From Perca fluviatilis (lineage: Eukaryota; Chordata; Actinopteri; Perciformes; Percidae), in contig NC_053126.1 of NCBI RefSeq assembly GCF_010015445.1, positions 15,378,669-15,442,668 of the forward strand: a DNA stretch of 64,000 bases, read 5' to 3'. A program made the translations under genes and the position numbers. This document shows, piece after piece, positions 41,501-54,400 of this stretch. The notes beneath the pieces were generated by a model that did no database searches, was not told the origin of the DNA, and saw only the letters and a list, made by a program, of their open reading frames with translations. Positions within the stretch are counted from its first letter, which is position 1. Each line of letters starts with the position of its first letter.

Positions 41501-43312
41501 TGGTCACCTCATTTTAAACGTCACTGGTTTATAACTGCTCTGCTCCCGTTGAAAAAAAACCTGAGTTTTAATGTTTTCTCACAAGAGGTCCTAGGCCTCA
41601 AGACAAAAAATCCTAGGTGGTTTGTCTGCCCACACTTTTAAACAGAATTTTAGAACCCCTCCCCCGTTTACATTTTGGCGTTGTCAGCCCCATTTTCTTA
41701 ACATTAGAATCTTAAGAAAATGGAAATACATTTTTAAAAAGTTCCAAATTGTACTGCAGGTCGTGTGAGAACAGAAATGATACCTAATTTCCCCTTGTTA
41801 TTTTATGCACCAGGTTCAGACACCACCACAAGTATTGTAAGTTATGTAATGTAAGTAGGCTAATGCCTAACCAAACCTGTCGTACCTTTTTTAGAGTAAA
41901 CTCCACTTCCGTCACTTGATAGGCCGGGGTTCAATGACACCTGCACATATATTAAGTTTAAACAAGTGTATTTATACAGTTCCTCACCACTTTGTTTTAA
42001 ACGGCTTTACAGCACATGCCATATCTTACACATGATGTACTGTGTACTAGCATAATACCATATTAAATCATGGAAATTAATGGTACAACTACAGAATGGT
42101 ACAACTACAGAATAGCTCACCAGGGCCCCTAAAAAGGTTCAATGTCCTACTCAATGACACTTGACAGCAGCGTGTTATGTAACACAGAGCAGACTGTACG
42201 TCTGAACACAATGCTCCACAGTAAATGAAGGTTTAAAGGTATAAACCACTCCCAAACTGACCAGTATAATTCCAGCTTTGGCTGAAGCAAACTGGAAAAG
42301 TATCCACTCATACATGTTGGGTCCCCAAACTCCCAGCCTGTCGCCTCGCTTCAGGCCCAAAGCAAGCAGACCTGCAGCCGCCTTGTCAACCTGCACCCAT
42401 GGATATCACAAAAATAGAGTACAAACAAGTTTCATTTAGCAGTTATTTGACAAGTTCATCTTACTGATTGTCTCAGTGTTTGTATTGAAATAGGTGAGTC
42501 ATTGGTAAAACATGAATAGTGTTTTAGTGTTGATACATTTGGGAAGGCACAAAATCTGACACACATCTTGTTGAAACTGCACAAAGGTTTTCCGGATGCC
42601 GTCCTGCAGGAAGACCACAGCTTCACGGTCAGGCCAGCGCTGGACTATGGAGTCCAGACTCTGACCTACAGTCAGGGGGAGCAGAGACATGGAGGAGGTG
42701 CCATGGACATAGCTGCTGGTCAGTGAGGGTTTGCGAGGAGGACTGTCCACATGGAGGGACCTGCCATTCAAAGATTTAGGAAAAAGACAGGAGTCAAATA
42801 TAGTACATATAGACTATGATTTGAGGATCATCATTTACTGCAGATTTTGAAGAAAATGATAATATACCATTCCTCTACAGTATATCACAGAATGCACGAG
42901 GCTGTTAAACAGTGAACCTTGGATAAGCCGAACAAAATAAGAGATTAAAACATTGAATTGATCTGTGGCCCTTTGCTGCATGTCATCCCCTTTCAGGCTC
43001 CCCACTTAACCTGTCTATCTGTAATATACAATAAATAAAAAACAAACATAAACCATACCAAGAAAACCCACAGACTCATCTCTGTCTTCATAGCCAAGAA
43101 AACTCATAGCAAAAGCATTAGGTTAGTCATGGTTATTCCTTAAATGCATGCATTGTCTCTATGGAAAACCATCTTTCTTTTACAGGTTGCCATTTCACCA
43201 CTTACCGACACCACTGGAGCAAACTTGTGCTGCATAGTTTCCAAACCTTGCTGTGTTTGAGTCCATCCCGAGATCCAAAAATTTGAGCCCAAGATCTTAG
43301 CAGTGCTGACAT
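38586..43312 (-). pseudogene. acsf2: acsf2 copy B, tandem duplicate with a frameshift in exon 4
   Basis: The same 16 exons on the - strand: 43312-43206, 42760-42565, 42390-42262, 41940-41886, 41189-41071, 40931-40766, 40667-40572, 40478-40333, 40248-40157, 40054-39978, 39872-39765, 39685-39534, 39398-39257, 39017-38907, 38819-38751, 38636-38586. Fifteen keep frame and splice sites, including a start (MSALLRSWAQIFGSRD) with targeting-peptide character and all ANL motifs. Exon 4 is 55 nt instead of 54: an extra C in a C4 run (AACCCCGGCC) shifts the frame and gives a TAA at 41181-41179, at the start of exon 5. The product would be about 165 residues with no adenylation core, and the mRNA a likely NMD target. 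Since only one homopolymer base is wrong, an assembly error or recent loss are both possible; if it is an error, this is a second working gene. Confidence 0.75.
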
Positions 43313-44939
43313 TTGTCTTAAGTATGGCACAATCTGGGTTCAACTGGATCTAAGTGTCTTCTATCTATAAAAGGAAGGAATATCTGCCCCTCCCAATGGC
43401 AATCAGTCAGTCAGTCAGTCAGTCTGTCTGACCCATAGACTGTAGATCTAATCTGCAAGCAGAAAAGATAAATGTGTCACAGTGCCACACACAAGAGCCA
43501 CAGCAAAGCCTCTGTGCAGCAGCAGGGGCGGGATTGGCTGCAGCATGTTTACCTGGTGTAAAGCATGTCTTCGCCCGTGTACGCAGCGGGCAGTGAGGTG
43601 GTAACAAAATTAAGTGTTGCAGTATATGCTCGTGTGTCTTAGGCTAAGAATTGATTCTATTATATGAACTACTTGCCAACAAACAAAATTCAGGGTGAAA
43701 TAATATGTTATATAACAATGATTTGTAGACAATTCATTTTTATGCAAGGGTTGCTGTTAGGTGATGCCCTGTCAGTAGTGAGGGAGGCAGGCTGACAAAA
43801 GTAATAAACTCAAAAAGCAATGCACAAAAACAATTTTCTGGCTAAAGTCTCACCTTGAACTCATCGTGAATGCAGCCTGATTCATTGTTGCCTTCCTCAA
43901 TAAGGTTTTGAAAATGTACAGTAAGTGTATTTATTTATAACCATTTGTATAACTGACCACGATTCTTGCAAACTACACATTTTTACAACCACAAATCCTC
44001 TGCCTATGTGTTACATTTCTAAGGTCTTCAGAGGAGAAAGATAAAGATAAAACGGTATCTAATCATGCACATGGTGATGGTTGTGTTCATCAGGGCCACC
44101 CACCTGTATAGCATAACAGGAGGCAGACCCCTGCTCCTCTTCTTGGTTTTCCTTCTCTGGATCATTGTGTCCTTTCTCTCGAGGCAGGAGTTAGGAAATA
44201 CTGATGTCATGAGTGAGTGCAAAACTCTATTTTCACATTTTGTGTATCTATTTAATTTGTATTTATATTTCATTTTTGTGCCTAGTCAGATTTAAAGTCT
44301 AAATTATTGTCAGAATCAACTTTTTTTTTTAAATGAATTTTTTATAGAAGAAAAACTAGGCTAGAGACATGTCCTCAGTCTTTTCAGTGGTAGATGTAGC
44401 CCTGGAGAGAGGGACAATTGAGGGATACAATTTAAAATAGTTGACCCAGCAGAATGATCATAGACTATACAATAGAATGATACACATGTGCCCATTTGGA
44501 TATAGCTAGTCAAATGTTTATGTAGTTCTGATCAGTGCATTCTGGATGTGACTTTCCAAATAAAACTATAATAGTCAGAAACATTTGCTAAGACGTCATA
44601 CAATTTGAGATTTTACTTTATTTTCTAATAGTAGTATCGGCATTAATACTACCTTTTAAATATCATTAAGGTCCCACGCTCTGTAAATAATTCTCCACTT
44701 AGCGTCAAGGCAGAAATAATACACTACATTTACATTTTCTGTCAAACTTTCAAAATAAAACAATGAGGATGAGTGGTAATGAATTGAGTGCTATTGTTGA
44801 CTGGTCGTTACCTTATATGGTCGTTTACAGTTGACAAATCCGTGGTTGAGGTTTTCTTTTCAATAAAAAGTATTTGAGTGTAATTAGCTATATCACGAAT
44901 TTGAGACCGTCACTAACAGTTTGTTTTATATATGACATT
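43313..44939. other. Region upstream of acsf2 copy B
   Basis: Holds the presumed copy B promoter: a GGGGCGGGATTGGCTG patch (GC box plus inverted CCAAT) at 43525-43540 and a TCAG tetranucleotide run at 43404-43425. A + strand frame at 44065-44295 encodes one hydrophobic segment after a basic stretch, with no family resemblance. Nothing else recognised. Confidence 0.4.
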
Positions 44940-45152
44940 AGCTAACTGTTAAATGGGGGGAAGAGCAAGATGGCGGAGTGAGCAGACGTAAAAGTCGCAG
45001 GTTCCGACAGAAAAAGTGATTTTGACATCTAAAACAGTTAATTTTGATCAACAATCACCTCTCAAGCCATTGTAAGGTAGACAACACTCTTAAAAGACTA
45101 TTGTGAGACACTTTTTTTGAAAGGACGCACAAAATAATACACTCGGGATAAA

Positions 45153-46004
45153 ATGGCTAATACTCAGGACCAAGCTAGCTTCAATGAACATGACTACAGC
45201 CTGGACGGGATACGTGAGGCATGTTTTGACGAATATGTTGAAGAAGAGATGCAGATGACAAAAACTCTGAGCGACCACACTCCGTTACAGAGTCCCAATC
45301 CAAAGAAATTGAAGAGGAGAGATACATCCAAAGCAGTAGCTAAGCATGGAAAGCATATACGATGCTATTCACTCTCTGTCACAAAGATTCGAAGAAAGAC
45401 TGGATGCGTTCGAAAAAAAGTTTGAAAACTTCGAACAGCGCATCCAGAATAACGAAAAAGAGGTGACAGAAAATAAAAGTGAAATAATTCAACTCAAAGC
45501 GCAAGTGGATTGGCTGACAAAAGATAACAAGGAGCTGAAGGAAAGATGCCGGTATCGAGCGATACGCGAAGACGAAAAGCATGGCATCTCAAATTGATCG
45601 GGCTACCGGAGAAGGAAAACGAGGATACAAGAGATGGTGTCGGTATTCTCACAAAAGGGATTCCGATGTCAGTGGAAAAATTACGAGACAAGGTTGATAC
45701 CGTCCATCGTCTGGGAAAGAAAGATGATCCCGCCTTCAACATGAGACCCGCGAGCCCGATCATCGCACAGTTTGGCGTACTGCGACGGACGAGGGACGAG
45801 ATCTGTAGGAGGTCGAGGGAGGCCAGAGTCTGCAAGGAGATGCATGTTCAATTCAGACAGGACTGGTCAAAAGAAGATCGTGAAGCCCGGGCAAAGCTGT
45901 ATCCAACGGTACAGGAGGCCAGACGTAACGGGAAGAAAGCTTACTTGAAGGAAGGGTATGCTATTATAGACGGAAAAAGAGTGGAGGCACCTTTCACAGG
46001 TTAA
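45153..46004 (+). pseudogene. L1 ORF1 (RNA-binding protein), frameshifted
   Basis: Three overlapping frames: 45153-45425 (acidic N-terminus), 45346-45597 (coiled coil with an Asn/Lys/Glu heptad region) and 45546-46004 (RRM plus C-terminal domain with WHLKLIGLPEKE, TVHRLGKK and KAYLKEGYAIIDGKRV). Two frame changes separate them. The last 150 codons are intact. Confidence 0.85.
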
Positions 46005-46152
46005 GTATAGTGTCATCACGTTGATTCAGATTGTTTGATTAAGGGGACTGTTACTGTTAATGTCAAAGTTGAAATTTATGACAGATTGTTCATTCCTGCC
46101 TTAAATCCTATTTTTTAAGCGCATTTAAGAGCGTGTATTTTGCTTCATTCAT

Positions 46153-49100
46153 ATGTCTATTGTTTTTAGTTCTCTAAATGTTCGAGGTTTAAAGAATAAC
46201 ATTAAGCGTAAGGCCATTTTTTTATTTTGTAAGGAACTCAAAGCCAACCTTATTTTGTTACAAGAGACACATTCTAACAAGGACGACGAAAAATTCTGGA
46301 AGCAACAATGGGGAGACAATATTTTGTATTCACATGGAACCTCTCATTCTGCAGGAGTGATGATTTTATTTTCTGGGTTTATAGGGAAAATTATTGATTA
46401 TAAAAGTGATGAAGCAGGTCACTGGCTAATGGTTGTGGTGGAAGTATTTGATTTTAAAATGATTCTGATTAATGTATATGGGTACAACAACAGGTCTCTC
46501 AATAGAAATATGATGTTAAAGTTAACTCAAGCTATCAGGGAATGGAGTGCAACTTATGGCACGGATAGCATAATATAGAGGTGATTTTAACATAGCACCT
46601 AATTCCTGGCTTGACGAAAAACCTCCCAAGGGGTTACAACCAGAATATAATGACATGTTACACAATTTTTGTTTATCCAATAACTTGGTAGATTATTGGA
46701 GAGTGACACACCCTAACACAATACAATTTACATGGATCAGCCCAGCAGATGCTAACCTATGCTCAAGGTTAGATTATTGGCTTGTGTCTCCAAACATTAC
46801 TAATCTTACACCACAAAATGTGATATTCAATCATCTCCTCTCACCGGACCATTGTCTTATTGGTTTGTCACTATCAATAGTCAAACAAAAACAAAAATCA
46901 AACAATATTTGGAAATTTAACAATACCTTGTTGCTGAACGAAGAATTCTGTAGCCAGATTAAAATAATATGTCTTGAAATTAATGACATGGATTTTTCAG
47001 ATATAAGTAAAAGGGAGAGTGGTTTAAATTTCGAACAGAAGCAACAAGCTATTGAAGCTGGAAAGAAAATAGCCGACAACCGTAACGTAAACAAAAAGGA
47101 AATAGTTGAAAAGTAAGTTTATTATGTGGGAAAACCTAACCTATCTGTAGAAGAGACTCAAGAGTTACACATGCTCCAGAACCGATTAGACGGTATCTAC
47201 TTGGAGAAGGCAAAAGGTGCCTTTGTTAGATCAAAAGCCAAATGGATTGAGCAGGGGGAAAAGAACTCATCATATTTTTATAGCCTTGAAAAACGGAGAC
47301 AGACCAAAAAATGTATAACAAAATTAAACCAAAATGGAAATATTATTCAAGACACAAACAAAATAACAGAGGAAGTATGTCAATTCTATAGCAACTTATA
47401 TAAGAAAAAATTTCAGAGTGACGATTGTGATGCCTTTATGGAAAGTGTAAACGAAAATGTAACAAAACTAACAGATGAAGACAAACTTTTACTAGATAAA
47501 GATGTAACCTTAATAGAAATTGAAACAGCTTTAAAACAAATGAAAAACGGTAAATCACCGGGTATTGATGGTTTATCTATAGAATTTTTTAAGACTTTTT
47601 GGTCAGACATTAAAAATGTATTATTTAATGCGTTATCCGATTGTATAAAAAGGGTCAGTTATCCCCAACAATGAAAACTGGTCTGATAACCTTGTTGCCC
47701 AAACCCAACAAAGATTTGCTCCTATTAGGTAATTGGAGACCTATAACTTTACTTTGCAATGATTATAAATTACTAGCTTTGGTATATGCTAACAGAGTAA
47801 AAAATGTCTTGAACAAGTTAATAGACGAATTTCAGTCAGCTTTTATTAAAGGTAGACACATTCATAACAATGTGAGACTAATAATAGACATGTTAGATTA
47901 CCAGAGCCTTATTAACACAGAAAGCCTAATATTGTTTATTGATTTTTTCAAGGCATTTGATTCCATCGAACATGACTTTTTACTGAAATCGCTCCAACTT
48001 TTTGGGTTTGGCAATAATTTTTGTAAGGTAATCAAAATGTTTTATGATCAAATATATAGTTACATTTCACTTCAATCGGACATCACTCCAAGAATCAATG
48101 TCTCTTGTGGAATAAGACAAGGGTGCCCAATTTCACCAAAATTGTTCATTCTCTGTACGCAGCTTTTGGCCTATTTTGTAGTAAATAATAAAGACCTTGA
48201 AGGGATAAAAGTTTGGAACGAAAAAATTGAAAATAAGTCAATTTGCTGACGATACAGTGATATTTCTAAAGGACAAATCAATTCTTCAGAAGGCTTTAAA
48301 TGTGATTTCTGTTTTCTCCAGGGCATCAGGCCTTTGCCTTAATTTAAAAAAATGTGAAATACTACCTTTGTATAATTGCACCGAGTCTAACTTGGAGATG
48401 ATTCCAGTTAAGAATGATGTAAAATACTTGGGTATTCATCTATCTAAAAATTTGGTAATAAGAGAATCCAAAAATATCACAGAGAGATTTGAAGAAATAA
48501 AAAGAAACCTAAATCATTGGTTAACAAGAGACTTAACTATTTTAGGACGTAACCTATTGTCAAAATCAGAAGGGATTTCTAAATTAATTTACCCAAGCTA
48601 TTCTCTCTATATTAGTTCACAAAACATAAGAAAAGCAAATACTATAATTTACCAATTCATCTGGCGTAATAAAACTTACTACATTAAAAAATCACAACTT
48701 GTAAAGGACTATAATAAAGGGGGGTTAAAAACAATTGATTTTGAATCTATGGTTGGAGTTTTTAGAGTTAACTGGGTAAAAGCTTTTTTGGAAAAACCTG
48801 ATTCTCTGTGGTATCATATTCCCAAAAACATTTTTGATAAAATGGGAGGCTTGGAGTTTCTTTTAAAGTGTGATTTCGAGGTATCCAAATTGCCAGTTAA
48901 ACTGTCTGATTATCATAAACAAGTTCTTCATTACTGGAAGATGGTATTTACTCATAATTTTACACCACATGGCTCCACCTTGTGGAACAACAGAGTAATA
49001 ACAATTAATAGAAAAACACTTTTTCTCAGAAATTGGTTTGAAAAGGAAATTATTTTCATCACGGATATATTAGATGAACAAGGTAATTTTCTTAGGTTTA

Positions 49101-49880
49101 CGGATTTTAAAACAAAATTCAATATACAAAGTTCAATAAGGGATTATAATAAGATTTGTAAAGCAATACCAATAGCCTTATTAAATATGATACAAAACCA
49201 TTTACATTATTCCAAAAGTCAAATAAATTTGCCAAAACTGCAACTAAATCAAATTCCCCTGAATAGTAAAAAATGTAACAATAATTGTATTAGCAAAATA
49301 TTCAAAGGTAAACTATTTCATGATTTTAACCAAAATATAAAAATAAGGCATTTTGATGACAAAATAACAAATAAATATATCAAATTCATGAAATGGCCTA
49401 TACCTCCTAAAATCAAAGAAATGCAATTCAAAATTATAAATGGATATTATCCAGCAGCAGCAATGCTTAAAAAGAGATTTGGTTTTGAAGTGGAGCCATG
49501 TGTGTTCTGTTCCCAATAAGATGAAACTATTGAACATTTGTTTTTCTCTTGTCCAGTGATAAAAAGGTTCTTGCAAGATGTCATGAATTGGCTGGAAACA
49601 AAAATGGAGAAAATTACACATTTAAAGTTGGAGCTAATTCTTTTTGGTAATGAAAACCTTCCAAAAGAATTTTTTTAGAATTTACAATATCATAACAATT
49701 ATGGGTAAATACCATATCCATAAATGCAAATGGCAAAACAAAAATCCATCCCTCATGGTGTTTAAAATTGAACTGAGGGAATACTTTGCTTCCTTGAAAC
49801 TCCTGAAAGACTCCAGTGATAACATTTACTCGATATGTGAAGATGTCTCAAAATATTTGTCACTATAATTTGTAAAGCTT
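46153..49880 (+). pseudogene. L1 ORF2 (endonuclease/reverse transcriptase), multiply broken
   Basis: Open blocks 46153-46578, 46655-47116, 47126-47674, 47641-48249 and 48227-49519 line up in order as endonuclease, linker, reverse transcriptase palm and thumb, and C-terminal region. The FADD motif follows a frame change near 48230. A TAA at 49517 interrupts the C-terminal Cys/His segment. The longest intact block is 430 codons, so the insertion is not ancient. Confidence 0.88.
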
Positions 49881-50159
49881 CCATGTAATTTTATTTTAAG
49901 AATATATGAAGACTGAGGACAATATATGTATGTTCACAACTTTGACATGCCTTATGGACTGTAATGCCTTTGCTTAATTTATTTTTATTTTTTTTATTTT
50001 TTTTTTATTTACTTTTTTATTGTAATTTGTTCTATTTCACTGTGTTTAACTATTTTCTGCACATAAGTCTCCCAACGAGAGATTTTGTAAATTGTGTTTT
50101 GTTAATAAGTGTGTTTTAATAATAAAAAAAATATAAAAAAAGCTAACTGTTAAATGAAC

Positions 50160-50224
50160 CTTAGCTCATCGTACATTTCCGTTTCCTGTCGGCAGTCAGT
50201 TTGGAGGAGTTCGTTCCATCGACG
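50160..50224 (+). promoter_or_regulatory. atp5pd: Probable transcription start region and first non-coding exon of atp5pd
   Basis: Sequence after the L1 duplication contains CATTTCCGTTTCCTGTCGG and ends in CGACG before GTATGA, a donor. The next exon (from about 50682 or 50693) carries the ATG. The 5' UTR exon would be very short, as is usual for housekeeping mitochondrial genes. The start site is inferred. Confidence 0.45.
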
Positions 50225-50698
50225 GTATGACATGTAGCTAGCTGATCAACTTTATCATAAAGATGCTTTAAACAGATTGTTGCAATGTAATCCAGGAGGA
50301 ATGTAGCATATTATTTTACAAAATGTTGCAACAGGACACTAAAGTAAATCTGCTGTTTAATATTCTGTCTGTCGGCGGTATTGTTGTTCTGACCTTGCTA
50401 ATGTTAGCTACGTTTGCTGACTGGGTTTGTTGTTGTTATGTGGGACACAGTACAAACTAATACCGTCCCTTAGCTGGCAAATTATCAATTTGTTTGTGTC
50501 TTTCCAAAGAGACTCGGGGCCATATCCAAATATGTGTTAAAAGAAATGGGGGACACAGATATCTGTGTCCCCCATGCTTATTTAGAACAATGCCAATAAA
50601 GAGAAGCTATTTCAAGTGGCTACGCCATTAACATTGTTCATTGTGAGTAAGGATCAATCTTGAGTTTCCCTGCCCCTCTAGTTAACACGCAGTGAAAC

Positions 50699-50833
50699 AT
50701 GGCTGGGAGACGAGTTGCACTGAAGACCATTGACTGGGTGGCTTTTGCAGAGAGGGTCCCGCCCAACCAGAGGACCATGTTTAATAACCTGAAGACACGG
50801 AGTGATGCTGTTGCTGCAAAGTTTGTATTTCAA

Positions 50834-50884
<51 letters not shown>

Positions 50885-51058
50885 GCACGCACACGCACAC
50901 ACACACACACACAATTTCCAACATATGTCCAGCTCTTATCATTGTAGTGAACTTTGAAAATTCTTACCGTTTTAGAAGGGTAACGGTAATGCTGCAACAC
51001 CAATGTACTTCTAAGTATAGTATTATGTGCATATTCTTCTGCACATTTAGCAGGCATT

Positions 51059-51093
<35 letters not shown>

Positions 51094-51348
51094 ATGTTGG
51101 TACTACGCTATTATCTTGACACACCACTGCTAAAGGTAAACTATGGTGTTTATAAACAGATGACTGTGTTCACAGGCTCACCTCTCTGCCAGAGAAACCC
51201 GCTGCAATCGACTGGAGCTACTACAGATCTGCTGTGGTTAAAGCAGGCATGGTGGATGAGTTTGAAAAGAAGGTAAGAGAAGTTACCAGCAAATCTGACT
51301 ATGTAATCCTGAAAACTGATTTAAACAGAAGTGAAAATAAAACCAGTA

Positions 51349-51407
<59 letters not shown>

Positions 51408-54400
51408 GGCAAAGTGATGGTGGTAAGACAATAATAACAGCATGTTGAGTATTTTATTGTTATGAGATATCCTATTAACTTTCTGTTTCTTCTCAGTTCA
51501 GCAGCCTGAAGGTTCCTGAGCCTGTAGATACTCAGACAGCTCTTATCAATGCACAGGAGGCAGAAGCGGTGAGTGCCAATGTGATGGCATTAGATGGCAT
51601 ATGCATTTGGCAGTGTATTGTAATTTGATTCAGGTTTTCCTCAAACTATAGAAAAGAGATTAAGTGTAGTAAAAGCAATTTAAAAATTTTAAATACTTGT
51701 GTTTATGTACAAACGCCAACAATCATAGAGAAGCAATACCTATAACTTATTTTGGTTTACATACAAACTTTTGATAGAATTTTAATTAATACATTTTTCT
51801 TGAAGTAAAATTTGAGCTGGGCCATATCATCAAAACAAACAATATCATCCACAAGTGCATTTGTTTTAGATGGTCTTAAAATGATTTAGTTGTTTTTCCA
51901 ATGTGCTTACGCAACATAGTGGCAATGGATTTTGTAGTGTACACAAACTTTTTTTGTCTTCCAGAACACAACGGCTGCTGCCTACATCGAAGCATCCAAA
52001 GGTCGTATTGCCCAGTATGAGAAAGAGGTGGGGAATTATAAATGTAAAAACTTATATCATAACCCCTGTGTGTATCAGTACTGTCTTAAAATACAAAAGC
52101 TGGAAATTGTCTTCGACACAAATCTACAATCCGGATCACAGAGATATACAGACTAAAGGTATGGTCACATTAAACCTCCGTCCTACAAATATCCACCAGA
52201 GGCGGCTTCAGCCCCGAATGTTTTGAGTGTAGCCCCGAATGTATTTTGAAAAGTTGACTGACAAGTATGAAACCGGACAATAGCCTATGTAAACCCCCGA
52301 AATCATAAGTTGCCTTATTTCATTGTGCTAGAACTCTTAATAGAACTGTAACTTTGTCCAGTTTATTCTTCCAAGGCGAATAGAACGGGTAGCTACGTGC
52401 GGGGTCTGACCATCATGCCATATTTGTTGCTATTACCTAGCAACCGCCTCTAAGTGAGGAAAGCTGTGAAAGGTGTAATTTTCTGAGAAATTAAAGCCAA
52501 ATCTAATACATTGATGCCATCAACACAGTTTAGGAGGGCAATGATTTAGTTTATAGTTCCCGTGATGTTTACAGTCTACGGTTCAGACTCAAACACACAG
52601 AGCTCTGAAGCAGACCTGTACGTCGCTTAGTGTCCATTCTCTCTGTAAAAATAGAGATGAGCAGCGCGCCTTCCGTGGTCTGTGCAGCTTCAGGTTCAGC
52701 TCTGCTGTGGACATGCTGCGGCAGATGTGACGCGTTTGTTCTCCGTGTTTTTCTGCCGTAGTTTTGGTTTTCCACCTCCGACGTAGAGCAGCGTTCAGCC
52801 ACTTCCCTAAACTTTGTCTCATTCAGAGACCACAGTCTCAAACAGGGCTCTGAGTCTGTCAGAAGGTCTGAGATCTACCGTATCAGCAGAGCAATCACGT
52901 AATGCACAGCAGGCTATGGTGCAGGTAGATTATTTTCTGAAATATATAGTGACTTTACTCTTGTAACAGCCTATTATAACTTTATTTTTCTCAAAATATC
53001 AGGACTCCTCCAAATCTCAGAGAACACAGATATATTTTTTTATGTGCAAAGTTTTGAACATGAGCAGAAATCTTGCTCAAACACATCTGAAATATTACAG
53101 TCCAGGGGTTTATTAATTCATTAAAATTAATGAATGTATCATTGAGGTGAATAATTGTCATATGCACATTTAAGGAGACTACTTCCTCAACAAAAGATGC
53201 AAAAGAGGAGGGAAGAGTAAATGATGCCTAAAGGCTACATGTGTGCTGACTCAGATATAATTAGAAAAGCCGATCTACAGGAGAATAAATGGATGAATGT
53301 GATACAGAAAGCCCAAGAGCCTTATTGCAATATATTCCAATATATTTTTATATTTGGATTGTAATCTGTTTCCCTTTTACATAAAGATATTTCCAGCATA
53401 AATTGGTTCAGAAAAAGGTATAAATAGGTTCATACAAATTCATGAGAATGCAGGAAATTAAGTGTTTAATGCAAAATACATTCTGAGGGTGGAACCCCAG
53501 CCCCCCGCATCATAAGTCACCAAACAAATCTGGAAACCAAACCTTGGCCTTTGGGTTGCCAGACCAGTTATGATTAGGCCAAATAGTGGCGCCATAACAT
53601 CTACAAACTGGGCAGCTCAAATGAACGTACACTGGTTATTAACAAGCTGGGCAAGCCAATCGCTGTTTTGCATTGCATTCAGTTTATTTAAATGGGTCCA
53701 GGCTAAGCCCCGAATCTACTCAAGTCCTAGAAACGCCCCTGTTACCCACTTAACCCTTGTGTTGTCTTCCCGTCAACCTTGAAAAACACTTTTTTTCCCG
53801 ATGTTTTTGACGCCTTTTTATCACAATTTGTTTTTGCTTTTTCAAACGTTTTAAATTGTTACATTTTTCTTCTACACTTATCCAGCGCATATTTCTACAT
53901 CCCCATATTTTCTGATATAAAACAAAAATTGAAAACAGGTCAATTTGACCCGAAGTCAACACAAGGGTTAAGATATTACATCCTTTCTGAAGCGTGCCGG
54001 GCAATTTCGTTAAACAGAAATGCAAAATGTCCACACCTATAGACTGCCATAGGGGTTTTTCTGCAGTTTTACGTCAAAATGTGTGCACCAGGGCACCTTG
54101 GTATCTCACCTGGTAGAGCAGGCGCCCATATATAGAGGTTTACTCCTCGACGCAGCGGCCGCCGGTTCGACTCTGACCTGCGGCCCTTTACTGCTGTCAT
54201 TCCCCCCTCTCTCTCCCCTTTTAATGTCTTCAGCTGTCCTTTATAAATAAAGGCTTAAAAATGCCCCGAAAAATAAATTCTTCTTCTTTCTTATTTACTT
54301 CCCTTGTCTTATATTTCCTGATTCTACCACAAAATCTTCCTCTTCACTTTTGTCCTCATCCTGTGCTCTTCCTTTCCCAGCTGGACAAATTCCGGAACAT

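Larger units (their letters stand above)
44956..50140 (+). mobile_element. Full-length L1/Tx1-type LINE retrotransposon, decayed
   Basis: Flanked by direct repeats AGCTAACTGTTAAATG (44940-44955 and 50141-50156), a classic LINE target-site duplication. The 5' end GGGGGAAGAGCAAGATGGCGG and the A-rich 3' end show full length (5.2 kb). ORF1 (45153-46004) has a coiled coil and the L1 ORF1p RNA-binding C-terminus (ending in a YAIIDGKRV block) but two frameshifts. ORF2 (46153 to about 49880) has the APE endonuclease (SSLNVRGL, LLQETH, SRLDYWL, SPDH), reverse transcriptase (NWRPITLL, FIDFFKAFDS, GIRQGCPISP, FADD) and a Cys/His C-terminus (CVFCSQ...HLFFSC). Stops or shifts near 46578, 47116, 47674, 48249 and 49519 make it non-autonomous. 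Confidence 0.92.

Noticed and set aside
54090..54180. Possible tRNA gene
   Set aside because: The A- and B-box-like sequences belong to a SINE head; the cloverleaf is not complete and a SINE body follows.
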